Source: Pseudanabaena sp. FACHB-1998
Lineage (GTDB): Bacteria; Cyanobacteriota; Cyanobacteriia; Pseudanabaenales; Pseudanabaenaceae
NCBI RefSeq assembly: GCF_014696355.1
Contig: NZ_JACJQA010000028.1
Span: 248,001-312,000, forward strand
DNA length: 64,000 nt
Reading direction: 5' to 3'
A program made the translations under genes and the position numbers. Shown one piece after another: positions 34,912 through 44,463 of this stretch; position 1 is the first letter of the stretch; each line of letters begins with the position of its first letter. Below the pieces are notes generated by a model that did not search any database, was not told where the DNA came from, and saw only the letters and a program-made list of their open reading frames with translations.

Positions 34912-34968
34912 GAAACTAGTTTTGGTATTTCCAGCACCTTCGGTGCTGGAAATACCAAAACTAGTTTC
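34912..34968. repeat. Perfect 27-bp stem-loop upstream of the porin gene
   Basis: GAAACTAGTTTTGGTATTTC... with TTC loop, 60 bp before the porin ATG. Confidence 0.82.
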
Positions 34969-35028
34969 TAAAAACCAATTTTTACCATGAGAATTGCTGC
35001 AATGATTTTGGTATGAGGATTTGGTTCA

Positions 35029-36774
35029 ATGCTTAATATGCCCCGATGCTATCAATTTTGTAGTTTGTCATTTTTGTCATTACTCAGCTTAGCGATCGCC
35101 TTGCCTGCGATCGCCGACGAAAATGCTCAGCGATCGCTCGACATTATGCTTGATACTTCGCTTAAGCCAGTATCAAGCGAGCAAAATAATTCTGTCGCAC
35201 AGGTAAATGCCGTATCTCAGCTTAGCGATGTCCGCACCACAGACTGGGCTTTTACCTCTTTGCAGTCCCTCGTCGAGCGCTATGGCTGTATCTCTGGTTA
35301 TCCCGATCGCACCTTTCGCGGTAAACAAGCTCTAAGCCGTTATGAATTTGCCGCAGGTTTAAATGCTTGCTTAGACAAAGTCAATGAGATTATTTCCGCA
35401 GGGCTAGCCGACAAAGTTAGCAAGGAAGATTTGGCAACTTTGAGCAAGTTGCAAGAAGAATTTGCCGTTGAACTTGCCACATTGCGAGGTAGGGTTGATA
35501 GCCTTGAGGCAAAAACTAGCAAACTCGAAGCCCAACAATTTTCTACTACTACCAAGCTCTCTGGCGAAGCAATTTTTGCTGTTAGCGGCGTTTCCACAGG
35601 TGGCGACACGCTGGCAAGTCCTTTTGGTGGCACTGCTCCGAGTAAACAAAATATTGTTTTCCAAAACCGTGTCCGTTTAAACTTGCTCACCAGTTTTACA
35701 GGTAGCGATCGCCTGCGTACTCGCTTACAGGCAGGTAATGCTCAGCCCTTACTCACTTTCAATAACAGTTTGGGAGCCGCAAGTCTTCTCGCCTCCAATG
35801 ATGGACGATTAGGCTTCGATGATTCCACGATCGCCACCAATAATAATTCGGTCTTTCTAGAAGCCTTAGACTATAGCTTTTCCCTAGGCAATCGGGCACG
35901 AGTGACAGTTTTTGCTAATGGCGGCAATCATTTTTATTATGCCGATACCCTTAATCCTTACCTAGATGATCAAGGTGGTGGTAAAGGCGCAATTTCCCGT
36001 TTTGGTGAGCGCAATCCCATCTATGGCATCAATGGCAATGGTGCTGGGATTGGCTTTAACTACAAAATCAGCGACAACTTTAAACTTGATGCTGGCTACT
36101 TGGCAAATACCGCCAATGTACCCACAAGCACTACAGGTAGCGGACTTACGGGTGGTAATTACTCGGCTCTAGCGCAGTTAGTATTTCAACCTAGCGATCG
36201 CTTTAAGGCGGGACTCACCTATGTGCTTGCCTATAACGGTATAAGTAGTGGTCAAACAGGATTTCGCTATGGTGGAGCAGGGCAGGCTACAGGTAGTTTC
36301 CTTGGCAATTTAATTGCTGGGGCGAGATTAATTCCTACGGATGCGGCTAGTGCGACAATTCCTGCAACCCCAGTTTCCAGCAATTCCTATGGCGCACAAG
36401 TTTCCTATAGCTTCAGTCCTAGCTTTGTCGTGGGCGGCTGGGCTGGCTACACCTCCGCTAGACTCTTTAGCCTTGGTGATGCCGACATTTGGAACTATGC
36501 CATTTCCTTTGCTTTTCCAAATCTTGGCAAAGAAGGCAATCTATTAGGAATTGTGGTGAGTGTAGAACCAACGCTCAAAGGTATCAAAACCTATGCAGGG
36601 ACTTCATTGCCGCTAGCCAATAGTGATGTCTGGCATATTGAAGCGTTTTACAAATATCAAGTCACCAACAATATTTCGATTACCCCGGGAGTTGTGTGGA
36701 TTGCCAATCCTAACCAAGTCTCCTCCAACAGTAATTTATTCGTTGGCACGGTCAGAACTACGTTTTCTTTCTAA
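35029..36774 (+). CDS. Iron-uptake porin (SLH domain + OprB-like barrel)
   Basis: 581 residues. Signal peptide 1-28 ('LSFLSLLSLAIALPAIADE'). One SLH domain at ~60-120 ('VRTTDWAFTSLQSLVERYGCISGYPDRTFRGKQALSRYEFAAGL'), a coiled coil at ~130-175, then a beta-barrel domain ending in 'FVGTVRTTFSF' with a terminal Phe. This is the standard cyanobacterial major outer-membrane protein layout: SLH binds the peptidoglycan layer and the barrel passes small solutes and iron. Usually highly expressed; the upstream stem-loop may affect the leader. Confidence 0.93.
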   Translation: MLNMPRCYQFCSLSFLSLLSLAIALPAIADENAQRSLDIMLDTSLKPVSSEQNNSVAQVNAVSQLSDVRTTDWAFTSLQSLVERYGCISGYPDRTFRGKQALSRYEFAAGLNACLDKVNEIISAGLADKVSKEDLATLSKLQEEFAVELATLRGRVDSLEAKTSKLEAQQFSTTTKLSGEAIFAVSGVSTGGDTLASPFGGTAPSKQNIVFQNRVRLNLLTSFTGSDRLRTRLQAGNAQPLLTFNNSLGAASLLASNDGRLGFDDSTIATNNNSVFLEALDYSFSLGNRARVTVFANGGNHFYYADTLNPYLDDQGGGKGAISRFGERNPIYGINGNGAGIGFNYKISDNFKLDAGYLANTANVPTSTTGSGLTGGNYSALAQLVFQPSDRFKAGLTYVLAYNGISSGQTGFRYGGAGQATGSFLGNLIAGARLIPTDAASATIPATPVSSNSYGAQVSYSFSPSFVVGGWAGYTSARLFSLGDADIWNYAISFAFPNLGKEGNLLGIVVSVEPTLKGIKTYAGTSLPLANSDVWHIEAFYKYQVTNNISITPGVVWIANPNQVSSNSNLFVGTVRTTFSF

Positions 36775-36808
36775 ACAAAACAAATGGCAGAGCCATTTGT
36801 TTTGTTTA
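36772..36808. terminator. 17-bp stem-loop at the porin stop codon
   Basis: TAAACAAAACAAATGGC-AGA-complement. It begins with the porin TAA. Confidence 0.8.
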
Positions 36809-36844
36809 AGTATAAAGGCGGCGCAAAGCGCCGCCTTTATACTT
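36808..36844. terminator. 17-bp stem-loop at the pgl stop codon
   Basis: AAGTATAAAGGCGGCGC-AAA-complement. It shares one base with the preceding stem and ends in the pgl stop, so two hairpins serve the convergent pair. Confidence 0.8.
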
Positions 36845-37556
36845 ATTTTTTTTGATTCATGGCTGTGCGATCGCATAGCCAAATCGTATTCCCAGTAATC
36901 AAACGAGATGGATATTGATTCACATCTCCCTTGGGCGCGAGGACAGCACTAAGCGCCTTAGCCTTAGCCGCCCCCTCCACCATAAAGACAATTTCCTTGG
37001 CTTTATTAATTAAAGGAACCGTCATCGTGATCCGTGGTTGACCATCTTTATTGCCAAGGGTGACAAGGCGATCGCTAACCTTCAGAGCAGGAGTATGGGG
37101 AAATAGTGACGCAGTATGTCCGTCATCGCCCATCCCTAACAAAATCATGTCAAACTGCGGAACTTCGCCAGCATTAATACCAAAGAACTCTTGAATATGC
37201 TGTTCGTATTGAGTAGCGGCGATCGCAGGATCGTCTGCCTCCGTGGGAATCGGGTGAATATTACTAGCGGGAATATCCACGCGATCGAGCCAAGCTTGTC
37301 GCGTCATCCCCTCATTACTTTGTGGATCGGTCGCAGGGACATAGCGCTCATCGCCCCAAAACACATGCACCTTTGACCAATCCCAATCCTTTGTGGCTAA
37401 AAGTTCATACAAAACGCGAGGAGTACTCCCCCCTGCGGCAACTATGGTAAATCTTTCACCTTTAGCGATCGCCTCATTATAGGCAAGTTGACATAGTAAC
37501 AATGCTCTAGAGGCTATTTCAGCGCGATCGTTCCAAATTTCTACCTGTCTAGCCAT
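36843..37556 (-). CDS. pgl: 6-phosphogluconolactonase
   Basis: 237 residues from the ATG at 37556 ('MARQVEIWND'); the frame runs 6 codons further up. Family motifs: 'FTIVAAGGSTPRVLYELL', 'VHVFWGDERYVPATDPQSNEGM', 'FDMILLGMGDDGHTASLFPHT' and 'RITMTVPLINKAKEIVFMVEG'. It hydrolyses 6-phosphoglucono-lactone in the oxidative pentose phosphate pathway. Confidence 0.95.
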   Translation of the reverse strand: MARQVEIWNDRAEIASRALLLCQLAYNEAIAKGERFTIVAAGGSTPRVLYELLATKDWDWSKVHVFWGDERYVPATDPQSNEGMTRQAWLDRVDIPASNIHPIPTEADDPAIAATQYEQHIQEFFGINAGEVPQFDMILLGMGDDGHTASLFPHTPALKVSDRLVTLGNKDGQPRITMTVPLINKAKEIVFMVEGAAKAKALSAVLAPKGDVNQYPSRLITGNTIWLCDRTAMNQKK

Positions 37557-37875
37557 AAAAATTCCTCTGGGCAAAATTTAGTAAAGAACCGATTTTTGGG
37601 AGTGTGGCTTTGTTACACCACCAAAAATCGGTTCCTTATTTTACTGTGTGTCCCTAAAATAACTATGACTTAAAACTCAAAAACCTGTGGCGCACGCGCA
37701 GCGTGCGCCACAGGTTTTTGAGTTATGAACTAATAACACTTTTTGTATAGATATTTATCAATCAATCTATGGGATGGTGTCTTTTATTTCAATTTGTGTG
37801 AATTTTGACAGTACTAACGCGCAAATGTATTAATCTATGAATGTTAGGAAAACATTAAGGTTAAGGTAAACAATC
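37557..37875. repeat. Gap with two stem-loops
   Basis: 319 bp with no gene. It contains the stem-loops at 37583-37637 (AAAGAACCGATTTTTGG..., imperfect, with an inner GTGTGGC/GTTACAC stem) and 37674-37724. The rest is AT-rich leader of the small gene at 37876. Confidence 0.7.
37674..37724. repeat. Perfect 24-bp stem-loop with CGCACGCGCAGCGTGCG core
   Basis: AACTCAAAAACCTGTGGCGC... around GCA. Core identical to 7051-7097. Confidence 0.8.
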
Positions 37876-38085
37876 ATGTCACCTGCTATTATACGCCTCT
37901 TCTGGGACTCAGTTAACCAAGCTCATCCTAATTTGCTCCTCAATTTGGATGATGATGGTCTAATGAGTTGGTTAGTCGATCAAGTCACGCAGCGCTCTTC
38001 CCTAGATTCTCATCAGCAAAACGATCTTAGTGACTATATTAGCGATCGCTTGCCCTTGATTCGTGAAATGGCTTATCAAAATTAA
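37876..38085 (+). CDS. Small hypothetical protein (69 residues)
   Basis: Acidic helical protein, 'MSPAIIRLFWDSVNQAHPNLLLNLDDDGLMSWLVDQVTQ', without signal or membrane segments. ATG start preceded by 'aaggtaaacaatc' (AAGG 10-13 nt upstream). It resembles small conserved cyanobacterial proteins, but I cannot name a family. Coding is supported by length, start context and GCGATCGC (codons for SDR) late in the frame. Confidence 0.65.
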   Translation: MSPAIIRLFWDSVNQAHPNLLLNLDDDGLMSWLVDQVTQRSSLDSHQQNDLSDYISDRLPLIREMAYQN

Positions 38086-38451
38086 GACTAGTTTCACATA
38101 GAACTTCTTTAGCATCAATTTTAGCAGCTCCCATTTATTGCGGGGATGATTGGGTTTTTAATAGTTAGTTTTTGTGAAATCTCTTAGTTAAGGCTTTAGA
38201 GAAATTATTCAGATATTTCCCACTAAACAATACTAAACAATATTGATTGTCTAAGCTGTTAAATCTTAACTTCTTAGTACTTAGTTAATTTTGCGAGTAA
38301 GAGTCTCTAATCTCTTGACTCTCAATCAACTAATTCCTCTTAACTAATCTCTACCTAATTAGTCTCTAAGTGGAAGAATTGGGGAATAGTTCACAGCCCT
38401 TTGAGACTCTCCTTCTAATTAGTTTTTTTATAAAAATTAGGACTTACGCAT

Positions 38452-38494
38452 TTACTAGATGTAGCGCGGGCTTCGCTCGCGCCACATCTAGTAA
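38452..38494. repeat. 17-bp stem-loop upstream of asnS
   Basis: TTACTAGATGTAGCGCG / CGCGCCACATCTAGTAA (one mismatch) with a 9-nt loop. Confidence 0.7.
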
Positions 38495-38527
38495 GGTTTT
38501 CTTCATGAAAAACCTGTAATCGTTTTA

Positions 38528-38560
38528 AAAACACAAAATAGCGACGCTATTTTGTGTTTT
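38528..38560. repeat. Perfect 15-bp stem-loop upstream of asnS
   Basis: AAAACACAAAATAGC-GAC-complement, ~50 bp before the asnS start. Confidence 0.75.
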
Positions 38561-38610
38561 GGTATAACCTATACCTATTGACAGTTATTTCTAGCGGTTA
38601 TTTCTAGCGT

Positions 38611-40011
38611 ATGGCATCTGCAAGAATTAGTGACCTATTGCGTAGCGGTCAGATTAATGAATCCTATACCGTTCGTGGCTGGGTACGCACCAAGCGAGAA
38701 GGGAAGGGAATCGCCTTCTTAGAACTAAATGATGGTTCATCTTTGCAGGGATTACAAATCGTTGTGCCTCAGACCCTTGATGGCTATGAGTCCTTGATCA
38801 AGCAAATTACCACAGGTGCATCGATCGCCGTATCTGGTCATCTGGTGGAGTCCATGGGCAAAGGGCAAAGAGTGGAAATGCAAGCCACGGATATCTCCCT
38901 GTTCGGCACTGCCGATCCTGAGACCTATCCCCTGCAAAAGAAGCGCCATTCCATCGAATTTTTAAGAACGATCGCCCATTTGCGCCCCCGAACCAATATG
39001 TTTGGGTCAGTCTTTCGGGTACGAAATGCCTGTGCCTTTGCGATTCACAAATTTTTTCAAGAGCGCGGTTTTTTATGGGTACATACGCCGATCATTACTG
39101 CTAGTGACTGTGAAGGTGCTGGGGAAATGTTTGGGGTAACCACCTTTGATTTAAATAAAGTAGCGGCAACTGGTAAATCCGTCGATTTTGCCGAAGATTT
39201 TTTTGGTAAGCCTGCCTTCTTAACCGTTAGTGGTCAGCTAGAAGCGGAAATCATGGCGATGGCTTTTTCTAATGTCTATACCTTTGGTCCCACCTTTCGC
39301 GCCGAAAATTCTAATACTTCCCGTCACCTTGCCGAATTTTGGATGATTGAGCCAGAAATGGCTTTTTGCGATCTTGAAGGTGATGCGGATCTTGCCGAAG
39401 ACTTTCTCAAATATATTTTCAATCACGTTTTGGAAACTTGTCCTGAAGATATGGAGTTCTTCCAAGAACGGGTGAATGACACCGTGATGGCAAATGCGCG
39501 GAAGATTGTCGATGAAAAATTTGAGCGGATTACCTACACCGAGGCGATCGCCATTCTCGAAAAGTGTAGCAAGACATTTGAGTTTCCTGTATCGTGGGGC
39601 TTAGATCTGCAATCGGAGCATGAAAGATTCTTAGCAGAGGAGCATTTCCAAAAGCCCGTAATTGTGATGGATTACCCTCTGGGGATCAAGGCTTTTTATA
39701 TGCGGGTGAATGACGGTACGAGTAGCGATCGCCAAACTGTCCGCGCCATGGATATCCTTGCCCCCGGGGTTGGCGAAATTATTGGCGGCTCTCAGCGCGA
39801 AGAACGTCTTGATGTTTTGGAAGCCAGAATCCGCAGTGTCGGCTTAAATCCAGAGGACTATTGGTGGTATCTCGACTTACGCCGTTATGGCACTGTGCCT
39901 CATGCCGGTTTTGGGCTTGGCTTTGAGCGTTTGGTGCAGTTCATCACAGGCATGGGCAATATCCGTGATGTGATTCCTTTTCCACGTTTTCCCCAAAGTG
40001 CGGAATTTTAA
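38611..40011 (+). CDS. asnS: Asparaginyl-tRNA synthetase
   Basis: 466 residues. An N-terminal OB-fold anticodon-binding domain ('[25 protein letters not shown]') is followed by a class II catalytic core: motif 2 '[26 protein letters not shown]' and motif 3 '[27 protein letters not shown]'. The '[10 protein letters not shown]' form and '[10 protein letters not shown]' ending separate it from AspRS. It charges tRNA-Asn. Confidence 0.97.
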   Translation: MASARISDLLRSGQINESYTVRGWVRTKREGKGIAFLELNDGSSLQGLQIVVPQTLDGYESLIKQITTGASIAVSGHLVESMGKGQRVEMQATDISLFGTADPETYPLQKKRHSIEFLRTIAHLRPRTNMFGSVFRVRNACAFAIHKFFQERGFLWVHTPIITASDCEGAGEMFGVTTFDLNKVAATGKSVDFAEDFFGKPAFLTVSGQLEAEIMAMAFSNVYTFGPTFRAENSNTSRHLAEFWMIEPEMAFCDLEGDADLAEDFLKYIFNHVLETCPEDMEFFQERVNDTVMANARKIVDEKFERITYTEAIAILEKCSKTFEFPVSWGLDLQSEHERFLAEEHFQKPVIVMDYPLGIKAFYMRVNDGTSSDRQTVRAMDILAPGVGEIIGGSQREERLDVLEARIRSVGLNPEDYWWYLDLRRYGTVPHAGFGLGFERLVQFITGMGNIRDVIPFPRFPQSAEF

Positions 40012-40042
40012 AAATAAAGAACGCTCTGCGCTCTTTATTTTT
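40010..40042. terminator. Stem-loop at the asnS stop codon
   Basis: AAAAATAAAGAACGC... / ...CTCTTTATTTTT, imperfect, starting inside the TAA. Confidence 0.65.
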
Positions 40043-40090
40043 GAATGCTGAATTTTAAGAATAAAGAACACAGAATGTTCTGGATTTTTT

Positions 40091-40127
40091 TAAAGCATAA
40101 AGAACGCGGAGCGTTCTTTATGCTTTA
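40091..40127. terminator. Perfect 17-bp stem-loop at the guaD stop codon
   Basis: TAAAGCATAAAGAACGC-GGA-complement. It contains the guaD stop at 40118-40120. The arm AATAAAGAACGC is shared in part with the asnS stem. Confidence 0.78.
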
Positions 40128-41452
40128 TGTGCTAATTCACCCATGATGTAAGTGGCGGCGATCGCGCGATCGTCGCCCATGATAATAGTGGCGAATAATT
40201 GGTCGGAGATTTCGGCTAGCGTTAAAGGTTCAGCTTGATTGAGAGGTTTATTTCGCAACGCCATAATCGGAGTTGATCGCGGATCTAGCACCACAAAATC
40301 AGCCTCTTTCCCGATCTCAAAATTACCTAATTTATCCTCAAGGCATAAGGCTCTAGCGCCGCCTAAAGTTGCTAAAAATAACGCCTGAAAAGCTGATAAC
40401 TTTTGCGATCGCAATTGGGCAACTTGATAGGCAGCACAGGCAGTTTTTAAAATTGAGAAACTAGTTCCTGCGCCCACATCAGTCCCCAATCCTACCTTAA
40501 CAGGAGTTTCCTGCGACTTTGCCTTTTCGATTTTAAATAGCCCACTGCCTAGAAACATATTGGAAGTCGGGCAAAAGGCGATCGCCGAATTTGCCGCCGA
40601 GAGTCGGGCAAATTCTTGATCGGTCAGTTGCACACCATGAGCAAATATTGATCGTTCCCCCACTAAGCCCGCCTGATCATAAACATCTAAATAACCTGCA
40701 CTCTCAGGAAAAACTTCGGCAACAAATTCCACTTCTTTCACATTTTCCGAAAGATGGGTATGCATGTAAACATCGGGAAATTCGGCTAATAATTTACCTG
40801 CGTTACTCAATTGCTCAGGAGAAGACGTAACCGCAAAACGGGGCGTAACGGCATAGAGCAAGCGATCGCACTTATGCCATTTCTCAATTAGCTGCTTAGT
40901 TTCTATGTAAGAGGAATCGGCAGTGTCAGTCAAAAAATCTGGAGCATTACGATCCATCATCACTTTCCCCGCAATCATCCGCAAATTGCGGCGCTGAGCC
41001 TCCTCAAAAAAAGCATCCGTTGATTGGGGAAATACGGACGTAAATACTAGCGCTGTCGTAGTTCCATTGCGTAATAGCTCATCTAGAAAAATGGAGGCAA
41101 TTTCTAAAGCATAATTGCGATCGGCAAATTTTCTTTCGGTAGGAAATGTATAGGTACTCAGCCATTCTAATAACTGCTCCCCATAGGCGGCGATCATTTC
41201 TGTCTGGGGGAAATGAATATGGGTATCGATAAATCCTGAAACGATCAGATTGTGGAGATACTCTGTAATCGGAATCTCGGCATATTTTGTTCGTAAATCT
41301 TGGTAATTGCCTAAATCCTTAACCTTGCCATTTTCCACTACCAGCAAGCCATCAGAAAAATATCGAATACAATCGGTTTCAGGTAAATAAAAAGGATCAG
41401 CGATCGTATCTAAAAAGCTGGCTCGAAATCCTTGGATGGTTTGGCTTGGCAT
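40118..41452 (-). CDS. guaD: Guanine deaminase
   Basis: 444 residues, amidohydrolase fold. Zinc ligands: 'GFIDTHIHFPQTEMI' (HxH), 'MHTHLSEN', 'SIFAHGVQLTD' and 'VGLGTDVGAGTSFSILKT'. Substrate region 'YGEQLLEWLSTYTFPTE' is typical of guanine deaminase. It converts guanine to xanthine plus ammonia in the cytoplasm, for purine salvage or nitrogen supply. Monocistronic. Confidence 0.93.
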   Translation of the reverse strand: MPSQTIQGFRASFLDTIADPFYLPETDCIRYFSDGLLVVENGKVKDLGNYQDLRTKYAEIPITEYLHNLIVSGFIDTHIHFPQTEMIAAYGEQLLEWLSTYTFPTERKFADRNYALEIASIFLDELLRNGTTTALVFTSVFPQSTDAFFEEAQRRNLRMIAGKVMMDRNAPDFLTDTADSSYIETKQLIEKWHKCDRLLYAVTPRFAVTSSPEQLSNAGKLLAEFPDVYMHTHLSENVKEVEFVAEVFPESAGYLDVYDQAGLVGERSIFAHGVQLTDQEFARLSAANSAIAFCPTSNMFLGSGLFKIEKAKSQETPVKVGLGTDVGAGTSFSILKTACAAYQVAQLRSQKLSAFQALFLATLGGARALCLEDKLGNFEIGKEADFVVLDPRSTPIMALRNKPLNQAEPLTLAEISDQLFATIIMGDDRAIAATYIMGELAHKA

Positions 41453-41562
41453 TGGTAGAAGGCATTTTTGAGAGAAGTCAAGATATCTTTATCATCTATC
41501 TTGTTTTAGCAAACATATTCTTTTCTCTTTTGGTAATGAGCGTAGTCACAAAAATTACAAAC

Positions 41563-41613
41563 CCATAACTTTAAAAAGATTGTCCCTTTGGGACAATCTT
41601 TTTAAAGTTATGG
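41563..41613. repeat. Perfect 24-bp stem-loop between guaD and the RNase D-like gene
   Basis: CCATAACTTTAAAAAGATTG... with TTT loop. Confidence 0.8.
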
Positions 41614-41680
41614 CTGTCGTCGCTGGGGTTAATTCTAAGCCCAGAGGTTTTTAAAAGCGTTCTAAGTAGCTGGGCGCAAT

Positions 41681-41713
41681 TAAAAAGTGCGCGGTAAAGC
41701 CGCGCACTTTTTA
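41681..41713 (-). terminator. 14-bp stem-loop after the RNase D-like gene
   Basis: TAAAAAGTGCGCGG / CCGCGCACTTTTTA, 6 bp beyond the stop; contains a T run on the transcribed strand. Confidence 0.72.
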
Positions 41714-41718
41714 TAACG

Positions 41719-42342
41719 TTAATGGGCAAAAACGTCAGCATAACCCATTAAATCTAGATATATCAGCGTAGGAATATGAGCAAAGCAAGCTTTGGCTAGA
41801 TCGTAACGATTTTCGCGAATTAACATATCAATTAACTTCCGTTGCACTGGCAACAGGTAGCGCACATCATTGGCAGCATATTTTAATTGCGCCTCCGAAA
41901 GCACATGGACATTGCCCCAATCAGAGGATTGTGAGGTTTTGTCCAGTTCTACTTTCTCCAGTTCTTTTACTAGCTCCTTTAAGCCATGCTTATCGGTATA
42001 TGTCCTTGCTAACTTACTCGCTATTTTGGTGCAAAAAATGGGATGGGTGGCAATGCTGAGATGGGCTTCGAGCATGGCAACATCAAAACGAGCAAAGTGA
42101 AAAACTTTGGTTACATCAGGAGCTTCAAACAAAATCTTTAGATTTGGGGCAAGATTAATACCTCGCTCAATGCGTACTAAGCTGACGCTATCCTGTTCGT
42201 TGCAAATTTGAATTAAGCATAGGCGATCGCGTCGGGGAATCAGCCCCATCGTTTCCGTGTCAACCGCGATCGCCTCACAACCCAGATATTCTTGGAGGGT
42301 GTCAAAATCGATATCGTTGTCAAAAATTTTAAAAGCTGGCAT
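41719..42342 (-). CDS. RNase D-like 3'-5' exonuclease (DEDDy, catalytic domain only)
   Basis: 207 residues, so it lacks the HRDC domains of E. coli RNase D. Exo I 'AIAVDTETMGL', Exo II 'KVFHFARFDVAML' and Exo III 'YAANDVRYLLPVQ' are all present, giving the DEDDy set. Probably trims structured RNA 3' ends. It is monocistronic. Confidence 0.92.
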   Translation of the reverse strand: MPAFKIFDNDIDFDTLQEYLGCEAIAVDTETMGLIPRRDRLCLIQICNEQDSVSLVRIERGINLAPNLKILFEAPDVTKVFHFARFDVAMLEAHLSIATHPIFCTKIASKLARTYTDKHGLKELVKELEKVELDKTSQSSDWGNVHVLSEAQLKYAANDVRYLLPVQRKLIDMLIRENRYDLAKACFAHIPTLIYLDLMGYADVFAH

Positions 42343-42981
42343 TTTTATCGTTGAGATTAAATCTTTAGTTTAGCTCCAGCCATATTTATACCCCCTTTAT
42401 GCTGCTTAGTATCAATTTTAAAAACTTCACAATCTCTTTTAGTTATGCAAGCTACTGTATATAGACAAAATGATTTTTAATCCTTAGAATTAGGGACTAA
42501 CTAGTAATTGATATAGATTGGATGAAATCATCGAAGTAAAAGCTTCGTAACCCTGAGCAAGTATTTTGCAGGAAAGTTAAATAATGCAAATAGAGCTTGT
42601 ACGTGAGATCATCCAAATCTTAAATCAATCTTTAATCCGAGACTCGTCCCAAAAATTATTACCACAGATAGAGTATCCCTAAATGCTCGCGTCGATAGAC
42701 AAGAGAGCTTAAGCGCTCTTGCCACTAGTAGCCACTGATAAATAGTTCTACAAGACATTTAGGATTGCTATCGATCAAACTGAAACAATAAATTTGATTT
42801 CAAGTCAAGTTTATTAGTTTTTTATCATTTTATTTTTGATGAAATGATATTTACAAAAGAATTTTCTTGCCATTTGTTAAGAATATTAGTTTAAATTAGA
42901 ATTTTTCTAAATTAATTCTTTTAAATGTTGAGCAAATTGAGTTCTGATATTTGACGATTTTGTTATTTATTCAATAAATAT
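42343..42981. other. 639-bp AT-rich gap before an orphan gene
   Basis: No stem-loop of the common families is present, unusual for this window. A possible 32-codon ORF (42584-42682, MQIELVREIIQILNQS...) follows AGGA by 10 nt, but its reality is doubtful. The last 200 bp are strongly AT-rich and may be the promoter of the gene at 42982. Confidence 0.4.
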
Positions 42982-44364
42982 ATGTCTAAAATCTTTAATG
43001 AGAATGATAGTTATTATTCAGATCATAATACGGATATTACTGCGGGAAGCATTGAAAAAGCTCAGCAATATATCTATGATTTTTTCTTGGATATCGTCAA
43101 ATTCTATCGTCCCCAAGATATTTTAATTCAATTTGAAAAGCTTTTTATTAAATATGAAGCGATTCATAATATTTCGGCTTATAATGCCTTGGGCGAAATA
43201 ATTTTTCACCATAAAGAAATAGAATTTAAAAATACACTCTTACGCTGTTGTTATATTCTTAATAACAATTGGGTTGTCAATGGCAATATTAAATTTTCTC
43301 ATCAGTTAGTCGATCTTTTTTTGGCTGACTATATTAATATTCCCACTAAAATCACCAAGCTAAAAACTCTTAAGTCTTGGCTCCAAAGTTTTGTCCAAAG
43401 CGAAGAATATAGTACTTTGCGATCGCTATCTGGTAGACCTTCGGTTAGGAAAACCTATCACAATTGGTCAGAGCGATTTTCTTCCTATTTGTTGACTTCC
43501 GAATGTATTGACCTCAATAAATCTAAAGAACAAAGGCAATATGCGGAGATCGTCTCTCGCAAACTCAAAAAGCAGTTTAAGTTTGATCTTGCTTTATATA
43601 CAGCCCGTCTTGACTCTCAAGCTAAGGCAAATGTGACTCAACCAAATCCCACCACTTTAGGAGATGGGGTATTAATTTTAATTAAAAGAATTTTAAGTAA
43701 ACAAGGTGGTGAAAACTTTAGAAATATCGCTAAAGCTTTTCGGAAAAGAAGTCATAAAATGAATTTCAAAGAATTTAAAGATAGTCTACTGGCATATTTA
43801 GGTATATCTCAAGATGACTTAGAAGTTACCGAGGTCATGAGAATAAATGTGGTGCAGAAGCTGCAACATTTCCAAGAATATGCCGATGATCAACCGATGA
43901 CTTTGAGCTTACTTTATGTAACCTGTAATCGAGTTTTACAATACCTACTCTTGAATGAAAAGCGTAAGCCTTCAGAGTTTTTACGACTGTCTTTAGAATA
44001 TAACAATTTGCTAAATCCCGTAATTTTGTTATTAAAAACTGTCCTCATTTGCCCTCATAGTCGGTTGTATTTGGAAAGCTACACTGCGGAATTAATTAAG
44101 TTTTATAGTGGCTATGAGGAGTCAGAATGTCGTTCTTTTATTAATTTTCTGGATATGCTAAATGTGATCTTAGCTGTCTTTGATGAAGACACTGACTATA
44201 GCTTGATCAAAATGAAACAAGAGAAAAATGCCTGTGCTTTTTCAGATACTAATTTAGACGATTATCGGATTTTCTCTCAAACAAAAAAAACAGAAAATTC
44301 AATTGTCCCAAATAACGATCCTCAAAACACGACAAAAACCTTGCCGCCTTCTAATACCAAATGA
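42982..44364 (+). CDS. Hypothetical protein, helical, AT-rich gene
   Basis: 460 residues. No signal peptide or membrane span. It is mostly alpha-helical with many Leu/Lys/Tyr/Phe ('FFLDIVKFYRPQDILIQFEKLFIKYEAIHNISAYNALGE', 'LLAYLGISQDDLEV') and ends in an Asn/Thr/Lys-rich tail. I recognise no domain. The gene is AT-richer than its neighbours and almost without GCGATCGC sites, so recent acquisition is possible. Its final codons and TGA stop come from a dispersed repeat that begins at 44354, so the original end may have been different. Confidence 0.75.
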   Translation: MSKIFNENDSYYSDHNTDITAGSIEKAQQYIYDFFLDIVKFYRPQDILIQFEKLFIKYEAIHNISAYNALGEIIFHHKEIEFKNTLLRCCYILNNNWVVNGNIKFSHQLVDLFLADYINIPTKITKLKTLKSWLQSFVQSEEYSTLRSLSGRPSVRKTYHNWSERFSSYLLTSECIDLNKSKEQRQYAEIVSRKLKKQFKFDLALYTARLDSQAKANVTQPNPTTLGDGVLILIKRILSKQGGENFRNIAKAFRKRSHKMNFKEFKDSLLAYLGISQDDLEVTEVMRINVVQKLQHFQEYADDQPMTLSLLYVTCNRVLQYLLLNEKRKPSEFLRLSLEYNNLLNPVILLLKTVLICPHSRLYLESYTAELIKFYSGYEESECRSFINFLDMLNVILAVFDEDTDYSLIKMKQEKNACAFSDTNLDDYRIFSQTKKTENSIVPNNDPQNTTKTLPPSNTK

Positions 44365-44454
44365 AGAAATGGCTACGCCATTTCTTCATTAAAAAACTTA
44401 CTGGGTTTAGTTTTTAAATCACGAAAGTGGGGAAACACTTTCGTGATTTGGCAT
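44354..44454. repeat. ATACCAAAT-ended composite palindromic element, copy 2
   Basis: Near-identical to 31827-31929: the same two stems GAAGAAATGG-CTA-CGCCATTTCTTC and AAATCACGAAAGTG...CACTTTCGTGATTT. Ends ATACCAAAT/ATTTGGCAT. It overlaps the 3' end of the gene at 42982. Confidence 0.88.
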
Positions 44455-44463
44455 AAATAACTA

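Larger units (their letters stand above)
38086..38610. other. 525-bp gap upstream of asnS
   Basis: AT-rich. It holds a short tandem repeat ACTAAACAAT x2 (~38223), a cluster of related AACTAAT/TCTCT direct repeats (~38325-38372), and stem-loops at 38452-38494 and 38528-38560. No ORF with coding character was seen. Confidence 0.55.

Noticed and set aside
35340-35690. 116-residue reverse frame in the porin gene
   Set aside because: Shadow of the porin; no start context or family match.
42584-42682. 32-codon ORF in the gap before the orphan gene
   Set aside because: A weak ribosome site is present, but the length is within chance expectation; it is mentioned in the gap entry only.
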